Below, one piece after another: positions 9,312 to 16,498 of a stretch of DNA of 64,000 bases (its first letter is position 1; each line of letters starts with the position of its first letter). The notes beneath the pieces were generated by a model that made no database searches, was not told where the DNA came from, and worked only from the letters and a program-made list of their open reading frames with translations. The stretch is taken from contig NZ_CP008953.1 of the NCBI RefSeq assembly GCF_000732925.1, positions 6,758,001 through 6,822,000 of the forward strand. Direction: 5' to 3'. The DNA is from Amycolatopsis japonica. Lineage in GTDB: Bacteria > Actinomycetota > Actinomycetes > Mycobacteriales > Pseudonocardiaceae. The translations under genes were made by a program, and so were the position numbers.

Positions 9312-10058
9312 ATGCCCGACCGTGAACGACAGGTGACCCAGGCGTTCGTCGCGCTGGCGGACACGCTGGTCGACGACTACGACGTCGCGGATTTGCTGCA
9401 TACGCTGGTGGTGCAGTGCGTGGAACTGCTCGACGTCGCGGCGGCCGGGCTGACGCTGGCCGACGAGCGGGGCGGGCTGCAGGTGCTGGCCTCGTCCACC
9501 GAACAGGCGCGGCTGCTCGAGCTGTTCCAGCTCGACATCGACGAAGGCCCGTGCATCGAGTGCTTCACCACCAGCACCCCGGTCCTGGTGGCCGACATCG
9601 CCGCGGCGGCGGGGCGGTGGCCGCGGTTCGCGGCCGAGGCGGCCAGGGACGGGTTCGCGTCGGTGCACGCGGTGCCCCTGCGGCTGCGCCGGCAGACGAT
9701 CGGGGCGCTGAATCTCTTCGGTCACTCCCCCGGTGAGCTGTCGGCCGACGACGTCGCACTGGCGCAGGGACTGGCCGACACCGCGACCATCGGGATCCTC
9801 CACGAACGGGCCTTCCGGCAGGGCGAGATCCTCTCCGAGCAGCTGCAGACCGCGTTGAACAGCCGGGTGATCATCGAGCAGGCCAAGGGCGTGCTCGCCG
9901 TCAGCGGGCAGCTGAGCATGGACGCGGCGTTCACGGCCTTGCGCGGCTACGCGCGGCGGAACAACCGCCGGCTCAGCGACGTGGCCCGCGCCCTGGCCGA
10001 CCGCACCCTCGCGCCGGCGCTCGTGCTGGCGCCGTCGACGGTGAGCCGCCCGCACTGA
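9312..10058 (+). CDS. GAF and ANTAR domain protein
   Basis: A 248-residue protein with GAF (about 10-155: LLHTLVVQCVELLDVAAAGL, LDIDEGPCIECFTTSTPVLV) and C-terminal ANTAR (about 170-235: RVIIEQAKGVLAVSGQLSMD). VIEQAKGxLA is the classic ANTAR helix. Two in-frame ATGs are possible. The one at 9312 lies 9 bases after AGGAG and is preferred; the ATG at 9303 abuts the ribosome site. It differs clearly from the gene before it, so the pair may respond to different signals or form a heterodimer. No RNA target hairpin pair was identified in the window. Confidence 0.82.
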   Translation: MPDRERQVTQAFVALADTLVDDYDVADLLHTLVVQCVELLDVAAAGLTLADERGGLQVLASSTEQARLLELFQLDIDEGPCIECFTTSTPVLVADIAAAAGRWPRFAAEAARDGFASVHAVPLRLRRQTIGALNLFGHSPGELSADDVALAQGLADTATIGILHERAFRQGEILSEQLQTALNSRVIIEQAKGVLAVSGQLSMDAAFTALRGYARRNNRRLSDVARALADRTLAPALVLAPSTVSRPH

Positions 10059-10187
10059 ATCCTTTGTGGACTGTCGAGCGAAAGGTGCCGAACGGTCCGC
10101 TGGTGTGACCAACGGCCCTCGCGCCCGCGGACGCGGCGCGGTCATGCTGCGAGACGGCCGACCGGCTCCCGACGGCAGGAGTTGCCC

Positions 10188-10844
10188 ATGCGGTTCCGTG
10201 ATCGCCGGGAGGCGGGCGAACGACTGGCCCTCCGCCTGCGCCCGCTGCGCGGCGACCGCGCCGTGGTCCTCGGCTTGTCCGAGGGCGGGCTCGTGGTCGC
10301 CGCCGAGATCGCCGACGTCCTCGGGGCGCCGCTGGACATCCTGCTCACCTCACGGATCGAGGCCGCCGGACCGCCGCCGGTGCTGCTCGGTGCCGTCGGG
10401 GAGGGCGGCCTGGTCGTCTGGGACCACGGCGCCATCCGCCGGTTCGACATCTCGGCGGACGGGCTCACCCGGCTCGCCGGCCGGGCACGGGACGGCTTGG
10501 CCCGGCAGGTCGCCGTCTACCGGCGCGACGTCGCGCCGGTGCCGATCGCCGGCCGCACAGTGGTACTCGCCGACGACGGTGCCGCCACCGGCACGACCGC
10601 GCACACGGCGATCCGCGTCCTGCGCGCCTGCCAGGTGCGCCGGATCGTGCTCGCGGTCCCGGTCGCTCAGGCGCCCGTCCTCGACCGGCTCGCCCGCGAG
10701 GTCGACCAGTTCGTCTGCCTGCGCCCGCTGCCCTGGCTGCACGCCGTCCGCAACAGCTACCGGAAGTTCCCGGCGGTCGCCGACACTGACGCGCTCGAAC
10801 TGCTGCACCGCGATCCCCGCCTGCCGACCGAGGTCCCACGGTGA
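10188..10844 (+). CDS. Phosphoribosyltransferase-fold protein
   Basis: A 218-residue protein. RTVVLADDGAATGTTAHTA (about residues 120-138) is the PRPP-binding loop of type I phosphoribosyltransferases. The N-terminal VVLGLSEGGLVVAAEIADVL and LDILLTSRIEA resemble the substrate half of actinobacterial proteins annotated as phosphoribosyltransferase. Start at ATG 10188, six bases after AGGAG; an upstream TTG at 10182 is less likely. These proteins often sit with stress genes. The substrate is unknown. No Pribnow-type terminator was seen in the 200 bases before 11041, where no gene was recognised. Confidence 0.7.
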   Translation: MRFRDRREAGERLALRLRPLRGDRAVVLGLSEGGLVVAAEIADVLGAPLDILLTSRIEAAGPPPVLLGAVGEGGLVVWDHGAIRRFDISADGLTRLAGRARDGLARQVAVYRRDVAPVPIAGRTVVLADDGAATGTTAHTAIRVLRACQVRRIVLAVPVAQAPVLDRLAREVDQFVCLRPLPWLHAVRNSYRKFPAVADTDALELLHRDPRLPTEVPR

Positions 10845-11041
10845 GGTCCACAATGGACTGAGGTCACCCCCGGCAAGCGCACGGCGACCTCGTCACCCAG
10901 GGTGGCACCGCCCGCCAGCTCGAGGTGGTCGCCGCTCCAGAAACGACCCGGGTCGTACCAGTTCGGCCGGCGGCCCGCGGGCAGCACGCCCGCCTCGACG
11001 CCACGCCGCCCGGATCCGGCGGCGAAGCGAACTGAGGACGG

Positions 11042-11584
11042 CTACGCGTCCACCGGTTCCGGCCGGGCGGGGATCCGGCCGCCTTCGACCTCCCAGCGCT
11101 GCACCGCCGTGTCCTCGTCGAGGGCGGCGAGCAAGGTATCGACAGTGTCGGCGTTGCCCCGGCGCGTCGCGGTCAGCAGCGCGTGGTGCGCGAGGTCCGG
11201 ATCGGCGTCCGGCGGGATCACCAGCAGCGTCAGCCGGCGGCGTGCGCCGAGCCCGATCACGGTCAGGGTGGCGGTGTGCGGCGACCGGAAGCCTTCGAGG
11301 CGGACGTCGCCGTGCTCGTCCCCGGAACGCAGCCGGCGCGGGGTGGGTGGCCAGGCCGCGAGGTGGTAGGTGACCCGTTCGATCCGGCCCAGCCGGGCGG
11401 TCAGTGCCGGGAGCAGCGACGGCAGTTCGACGGTCAGGTCCAGGGAACGGGGCCACCAGGCGCCGTCGACCCACCCCGTGGTGGGTGCTTCCGGCTTCAG
11501 CCGCAGCCGCGGCGCGTGGTGGCGGAGTTCGTCGGCCGCTTGCGCGAAGCGCATGGCGTGGGTGGTGTGCGGGACCGACTTCAT
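11042..11584 (-). CDS. DUF5994 family protein
   Basis: A 180-residue soluble protein of the actinobacterial DUF5994 family, recognised by RLRLKPEAPTTGWVDGAWWP and the strand/loop LTVIGLGARRRLTLLVIPPD. The function is unknown. The C-terminal third is helical and acidic. The ATG at 11584 has GGGAG upstream. A shortened relative lies at 8086-8361, which indicates local duplication. It stands alone in front of a 1.3 kb stretch with no intact gene. Confidence 0.7.
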   Translation of the reverse strand: MKSVPHTTHAMRFAQAADELRHHAPRLRLKPEAPTTGWVDGAWWPRSLDLTVELPSLLPALTARLGRIERVTYHLAAWPPTPRRLRSGDEHGDVRLEGFRSPHTATLTVIGLGARRRLTLLVIPPDADPDLAHHALLTATRRGNADTVDTLLAALDEDTAVQRWEVEGGRIPARPEPVDA

Positions 11585-11689
11585 GCCGGTGCTCCCGTCC
11601 CCGGCCGGAGGGCACCGGCCGGACTTGGGGGCCGAGAACGACGCGGGCTTGATCGCCGGCGTGCGAAATGCTCTCGGACAATGTCCATT

Positions 11690-11965
11690 CTACTCCGGGG
11701 GAGGGGCGTTTCGTTCCGCGGCAGCGGGCTGTTCACGCTGCGGTCCCGGTCGGAACGGAATGTCCAGCGCCGCGAAAACGCCGAGCATTTCCGCGTTTTC
11801 CGCGTCGGTGTCGGCGACGAGCATCCGCACGCCTTCGTGTTCGGCCGAGACGACGAGCTGTTGGAGCAGCAGGGCCGCCACACCGAGGGTGGGGCCACGG
11901 CCGTCGACGACCAGCGCGACCGCCGCTTCGGCCGGGTCCGCAGGGCGACGGCAGCGTGCCGCGGA
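11690..11965 (-). pseudogene. C-terminal remnant of a GNAT N-acetyltransferase
   Basis: The minus-strand frame ending at 11690 contains EAAVALVVDGRGPTLGVAAL, LLQQLVVSAEHEGVRMLVAD and TDAENAEMLGVFAALDIPF. These correspond to strand 4, the acetyl-CoA-binding helix and the last strands of the GNAT fold. The canonical Q/RxxGxG/A loop is degraded (RGPTLGVA) and no N-terminal half can be found upstream in any frame, so this is a decayed fragment. Confidence 0.5.
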
Positions 11966-12009
11966 GGCGGGCGGGTCGTTGCGGCCTCTCCGTCCCAAGT
12001 GGACCGTCT

Positions 12010-12110
12010 GGAAAGGACTGTCCGCAGGTGTGGCAGCAGGGCTTCGCTGATCTCCCAGGTCGCGGAGTTCCACGGGTAGGACGGGCTGTGGTCGACGGCG
12101 TAGTAGGTCC
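12010..12110 (-). pseudogene. Short remnant resembling an NAD-dependent alanine dehydrogenase / carboxyethylornithine synthase-type enzyme
   Basis: One minus-strand frame reads TYYAVDHSPSYPWNSATWEI then SEALLPHLRTVL. This resembles the C-terminal signature of the alanine dehydrogenase / N5-(carboxyethyl)ornithine synthase group (Y-x-VDH-x-PS ... ATWEISEALLP). Only about 33 residues survive, and neighbouring sequence is in other frames. It is bordered by a GNAT remnant and a DUF2637 remnant, so the whole 11.6-12.9 kb stretch is degraded. No intact gene is seen there on either strand. Confidence 0.4.
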
Positions 12111-12489
12111 ATCGCGGAGCGACCCAGCCCCGGAACGCTCACCACACCCCAGGACAGCCGGTACGGGAGCTTGTTCCGCCAGCCCGTGTGCACCCCGGCC
12201 CCCGCTTCCGGAGACGAGAGCGAACGCTTTCCGCATCGCCGGTCTGCTGCGTCCGGCAAGCGGGCGTACGACCCGTCCGGCCGCGCCCGGCGGTGACATC
12301 GGTCCTTCGGGACGAAGTGCTTGTCCCGTTACGAGCAGCGAGTGAACCTCGTCGAGCACACGGTGAAGGAGAATTCGCCGCTGTCCGCCGAAGAAGCCCG
12401 CGCTGGCGATCCGGTTGCCGCGGACGCTCGAAGAGATCCCCGAGAAGATCCGGTGAACGCACCGGTTCGTGGTGGCGACTGGTGACCAC

Positions 12490-12895
12490 CGCGAATCCAG
12501 CCGCAACAGGCCGGGGCGGACCTCGGACCATCCGATCAACAGGAGCGGCCCTACCGCGTCGAACGCCGCCTTACCGAATTCGCTCGCGACAAGGGGCTCT
12601 GCCACGTTCAGTGCGAGCGTGACCACGCTGGCGAAGATCAGCAGCCGACGACGACGCCCATGACCACGGTGACGGCCTGCACGACGGTGACCCGTCCGAA
12701 GCCGTTCGCGTCGACACCGCTGCACAACGGGTCTCGGGTGGGGATGCCTCGTTCGCGCTGCTTGTTCAGCACCGTGGTGTGGTTGACGCCCAGGTGGTCG
12801 CTGACTCGCGCGAGGGACCAGCCGAGGTTGATGCCGAACCGGTCACCGAGCTCGTACTTCCGCTGACCAGGGAGGGTTTTTCGTTCGCCGACCAC
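12490..12895 (-). pseudogene. Frameshifted HTH-DUF2637 membrane protein remnant
   Basis: From 12895 the minus strand encodes YELGDRFGINLGWSLARVSD, HLGVNHTTVLNKQRERGIPT (a resolvase-like HTH) and SGVDANGFGRVTVVQAVTVV, then meets a stop after MGVVVGC near 12640. One base less and the frame continues as LLIFASVVTLALNVAEPLVA and AFDAVGPLLLIGWSEVRPGL, a DUF2637 membrane segment, before decaying near 12490. A single-base deletion at about 12643 explains the break. DUF2637 proteins occur on integrative and conjugative elements of actinomycetes, which suggests a lost mobile element. Confidence 0.6.
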
Positions 12896-12904
12896 GCAAA
12901 CGAC

Positions 12905-13879
12905 TCAGCTGATGAAGCCCGCCGACTTGAGCCAGTCGCGGGCGACCGTAGCCGCTTTCTGCCCATCGACACTGACCTTCTTGTTCAGGTCGGTGAGCGT
13001 CGCGGTGTCGAGCTTCGCGGCGATCGGCGTGAAGACCTGCTCCAGCTGCGGGTATTTCCGGGCGAGCGGAGTGGCGATCGTGATGGCCGGGTTGTACGTC
13101 GGGAAGAAGTGCTTGTCGTCCTCGAGCACGGTCAGGTGCTGCGCGGCCACGCGACCGTCGGTGGAGGCGACCGAGCCGAAGCCGCACGGGTCCCCCTTGC
13201 CGATGCTCGGGTAGACGACGGCGTCGTTGAGCAGGTGCACCTGCGGGTCGGGCAGGCTGAACCCGTAGGCCTTCGCCAGGCCTGGGAACCCGTCGTCCCG
13301 GCTCTTGAACTCCGGGCCCATACAGGTCGAGGCCGCGGCCGGGTCCCGGTTCACCAGGGCCGCGTAGTCGGACAGCGTCTTCACGCCGGTCCGGGTCAGT
13401 GTCGCCGGGTTTCCGGCGAGGGCGTAGGTGTCGTTGGCCGGCGAGCGTGCCCACCAGGTGACGCCGTTGGCGGCGTCGGCCTGTTTGACCGCGTCGTACT
13501 GCGCCTGCGGGTCGCTGATCGGCTTGGTCTGGTTGAGGTAGCTGATCCAGGCGGTGCCGGTGTATTCCCAGTACAGGTCGACCGCGCCGCTGGTCAGCGC
13601 CTGTCGGACGTTGCTCGAACCGGTGATGTTGGTCTTGTCCTCCGGGCTCGCCCCGGCCGCCTGCAGGGCGACGATGGCGATCTGGCCGAGGAGCAGCTGC
13701 TCGTCGAACTCCTTGGAACTGACGCGGATCTGGGCGCCGTTCAGCGCGTCGATCTTCTTGATGGATCCCGCGCCCACTTGGGCACCGGTCTCTTCCTTAC
13801 CGATGGTGCAGCCCGCCGCGAGCGACGCTGACGCGACGAGCGCGAGTACGGCGGCGGTCGTGCGCCGGAGCATCCGCAT
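12905..13879 (-). CDS. Betaine/choline-type ABC transporter substrate-binding lipoprotein
   Basis: A 324-residue exported lipoprotein. The signal is MRMLRRTTAAVLALVASASL with lipobox AAGC (Cys near residue 24). The mature part is an OpuAC/ProX-type binding protein: QIRVSSKEFDEQLLLGQIAI, SNVRQALTSGAVDLYWEYTG and GDPCGFGSVASTDGRVAA. DLYWEYTGT is the conserved motif of glycine betaine, carnitine and choline receptors (OpuCC, OsmF). It captures a quaternary-ammonium osmolyte outside the cell and passes it to the fused transporter encoded 28 bases upstream on the same transcript. The exact ligand is not determined. Confidence 0.88.
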   Translation of the reverse strand: MRMLRRTTAAVLALVASASLAAGCTIGKEETGAQVGAGSIKKIDALNGAQIRVSSKEFDEQLLLGQIAIVALQAAGASPEDKTNITGSSNVRQALTSGAVDLYWEYTGTAWISYLNQTKPISDPQAQYDAVKQADAANGVTWWARSPANDTYALAGNPATLTRTGVKTLSDYAALVNRDPAAASTCMGPEFKSRDDGFPGLAKAYGFSLPDPQVHLLNDAVVYPSIGKGDPCGFGSVASTDGRVAAQHLTVLEDDKHFFPTYNPAITIATPLARKYPQLEQVFTPIAAKLDTATLTDLNKKVSVDGQKAATVARDWLKSAGFIS

Positions 13880-13907
13880 GGGTGAGTCCTCCTTGAAGTC
13901 GGTCGAG

Positions 13908-16346
13908 CTACATTCCGCGCGGACGCAGGACCTCCTCGGCGACCAGCCCCAGCCAGTCGGCGAAAAGCGCCAGTGCGGCGACGATGATGCCGAAGGTCAG
14001 GCTCAGGATCGGCCGGTCCAGCCCGATCCCGGCGACGAGCCCGCCGCCGAGACCGCCGCCGTCGATGAACGTCGCCAGCGTCGCGCTCGCGACGGTGAGC
14101 ACCAGCGCGGTCCGGATCCCGGCGAGAATCACCGGGACGGCCAGCGGCAGTTCGATCCGCCACAGGATGGCCGTCTTGCCCATGCCCATCCCCCGCGCGG
14201 CGTCGACAAGGGTCGGATCGACGCCGTCGAGCCCGACGATCGTGTTGCGCAGCACCGGCAAAGTCGCGTAGACGACGAGCGCCGTCACCGCGGTCGCGGT
14301 GCCCGTGCCCATCCAGAGCGCGAGCAGTACGACGAGGCCGATCGACGGGATCGCCTGGCCGAGGTTGCCCAGACCCAGCCCGATGGGCCGGGCCCAGCGG
14401 GCACCGGCGCGGGTGAGCAGGACGCCGAGCGGGAGGGCGATGGCGATCGTGCACGCCGTCGAGATCAGGGTGAGCCGCAGGTGCTCGCCCAGTTCGGTGA
14501 AGATCGCGCCGGCGTTGAGGAAACGCTGTTCGATCGAGTCGATCGGATGCGCGCGCACGATCATGAAGAGCGCCAGCAACGCGAACGTCAGCAGAACCGG
14601 GCGTATCAGCAGCCCGAGCCGGCGCCGACGAGGCCGCGCGGGCACCGTGGTGTCCGGCCGAGGCACCTCCTCCACATCCGGGACCGCGGGCGCCTTGTCG
14701 GTGGACCTCAGCGCCGCGACCAGAATGGACACGTCGCACACCCCCAGCGGCGGCGCGGTGACGCCTTCGGTGATCACGACGGCGGTGCTGCCGGTCCGCA
14801 CCATCACGTCGAGCACGTCCCGCAAGGTGGCGTCGGGCCGGACCGGCGGAAGACCGTCCGGCCCTTCTTCCTGCCAGAGGTCCAGGTCGGCCACCCGGAT
14901 CAGCGCGAGCCGCTTCAGGTTCCGCTTCGAGCCGGCGAAACTCGCGACGTAGTCGTCCGCCGGCGCGGCGAGGATCGCCTGGGGCGTGTCGTATTGAGCG
15001 ATCACCGACCGCGGCCGCAGCACGGCGATCCGGTCGCCGACCTTCAGCGCCTCGTCGAAATCGTGCGTGACGAACACGATCGTCTTGCGCACTTCCCGTT
15101 GCAGGCGAAGGAATTCGTCCTGCAGCCGGGCGCGCGTGATCGGGTCGGTGGAGCCGAACGGCTCGTCCATCAACAGGACCGGCGGGTCCGCGGCCATCGC
15201 CCGCGCCACCCCGACGCGCTGCTGCTGACCGCCGGAAAGCTCACGCGGGTACCGGATACCGTGCTCGCGGGTCAGGCCGACGACGTCGAGCAACTCGCGC
15301 ACGCGGTCGGCGACGCGTCGCCGGGTCCAGCCGAGCATCCGCGGCACGACGCCGATGTTGGCGTCCACGCGCAGGTGCGGGAAGAGCCCGATCTGCTGGA
15401 TGACGTAGCCGGTGTTGCGCCGATGTTCGTCGACGTCGAGCGCCGACACGTCGGTGCCGCCGATCGTGACGGCGCCCGAAGTCGGCTCGACGAGCCGGTT
15501 GATCATCCGCATGGTCGTCGTCTTGCCGCATCCCGACGGACCGGTCAGCACGACGATTTCGCCCGCGGGGATGCGCATCGTCAGGTTTTCGACCGCCGGT
15601 ACCGCTCGTCCGGGGTAGTGCTTGCCGACGCCCCGCAGCTCGATCGTCTCGCCGCCCATTCCGGCCGCCGCCCCCGAAGTCACCGGGGCCGCCGTTCCGC
15701 GGACACGGGGACGTCGTCGTGTGGTCAGCTTCCCGGCCAGCACGAAGGCCAGGTCGAACAGCAACGCCAGCACCATGATCCCGAGCGTTCCGGTGAGGAC
15801 CTGGTTCAGCGAGTTGACCGAACCGAACCGGCCGAGCCCGTCGAAGATCTCGTTGCCGAGGCCGGGACCTTTGACGTACGCGCCGATGGCCGCGATACCG
15901 ATCGTGATCTGCGTGGAGACCCGGATACCGGAAAGGATCACCGGCCAGGCGAGCGGCAGGCGCACGCGGAACAGCAGCCGCGCGCGGCCGAATCCCATCC
16001 CGCGCGCCGCGTCCACCACGGCCGGATCGACACCACTCAGCCCGACGATCGTGTTGCGCGTGATCGGCAAAAGCGCGTAGAGCACCAGCGCGCACAGGAC
16101 ATTCGTCAGCCCCAGCCCGAACGGGCCGATCAGGATGCCCAGCAGCGCGATCGACGGAATGGTCAGGAACGCCGCCGTCGTCGTGGTCGCCATCGCGCCG
16201 AGCCACCGCCGCCGGTAGGTGAGCAGGCCGATCGTCATCCCGATCAGCACGGCCAGCGCCATCGCCGCCAGAGTGAGATCCACGTGCAGGATCGCGTCGT
16301 TCACGACGTCGATCCAGTTCTCCCGGAGGTACTCCGACAGGCTCAG
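13908..16346 (-). CDS. Fused permease-ATPase-CBS-permease osmoprotectant ABC transporter
   Basis: One uninterrupted frame holds four units of an OpuC/OsmVWXY importer. A first permease (about 20-215: TIPSIALLGILIGPFGLGLT, with the coupling motif DAARGMGFGRARLLFRVRLP) comes first. The ATPase (about 235-480) has Walker A GPSGCGKTT, signature LSGGQQQR and Walker B VLLMDEPFGSTDP. A CBS-like segment lies at about 500-570 (LRDVLDVMVRTGSTAVVITE). A second permease follows (about 600-805: QAIPSIGLVVLLALWMGTG, DAARGMGMGKTAILWRIELP). Usually these are three genes. The proposed start is CTG at 16346, giving 812 residues, because GAGGAG lies 7 bases upstream. The first ordinary start codon, GTG at 16304, has no ribosome site and would cut the conserved N-terminal helix. 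With the binding lipoprotein downstream this makes a complete importer. Confidence 0.88.
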   Translation of the reverse strand: MSLSEYLRENWIDVVNDAILHVDLTLAAMALAVLIGMTIGLLTYRRRWLGAMATTTTAAFLTIPSIALLGILIGPFGLGLTNVLCALVLYALLPITRNTIVGLSGVDPAVVDAARGMGFGRARLLFRVRLPLAWPVILSGIRVSTQITIGIAAIGAYVKGPGLGNEIFDGLGRFGSVNSLNQVLTGTLGIMVLALLFDLAFVLAGKLTTRRRPRVRGTAAPVTSGAAAGMGGETIELRGVGKHYPGRAVPAVENLTMRIPAGEIVVLTGPSGCGKTTTMRMINRLVEPTSGAVTIGGTDVSALDVDEHRRNTGYVIQQIGLFPHLRVDANIGVVPRMLGWTRRRVADRVRELLDVVGLTREHGIRYPRELSGGQQQRVGVARAMAADPPVLLMDEPFGSTDPITRARLQDEFLRLQREVRKTIVFVTHDFDEALKVGDRIAVLRPRSVIAQYDTPQAILAAPADDYVASFAGSKRNLKRLALIRVADLDLWQEEGPDGLPPVRPDATLRDVLDVMVRTGSTAVVITEGVTAPPLGVCDVSILVAALRSTDKAPAVPDVEEVPRPDTTVPARPRRRRLGLLIRPVLLTFALLALFMIVRAHPIDSIEQRFLNAGAIFTELGEHLRLTLISTACTIAIALPLGVLLTRAGARWARPIGLGLGNLGQAIPSIGLVVLLALWMGTGTATAVTALVVYATLPVLRNTIVGLDGVDPTLVDAARGMGMGKTAILWRIELPLAVPVILAGIRTALVLTVASATLATFIDGGGLGGGLVAGIGLDRPILSLTFGIIVAALALFADWLGLVAEEVLRPRGM

Positions 16347-16353
16347 GGCGCCG

Positions 16354-16359
16354 CTCCTC
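16354..16359 (-). promoter_or_regulatory. Ribosome binding site supporting a CTG start
   Basis: GAGGAG on the minus strand ends 7 bases before CTG (16346-16344). Translation from CTG adds SLSEYLRENWIDV before the GTG at 16304, matching the amphipathic N-terminal helix of OpuCB-type permeases. No ATG, GTG or TTG is present in frame between this site and the CTG. Confidence 0.55.
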
Positions 16360-16498
16360 GACGTCGCAGGGGCAGAAAAAAGCCGACCACGTCAGGTTCG
16401 GCCCGGTCTCAGCCCAACATGTCCGCGGTACTCCTGTCCACAGCTCGACTTGAAAGATTCGGCGCCGCTCGACCGGACCGCCCCTTTAGGGTGACCGC

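Noticed and set aside
10854..11041. Minus-strand frame with NWYDPGRFWSGDHLELAGGA as possible small gene
   Set aside because: Protein-like but short, without ribosome site or family match; left as an unexplained gap.
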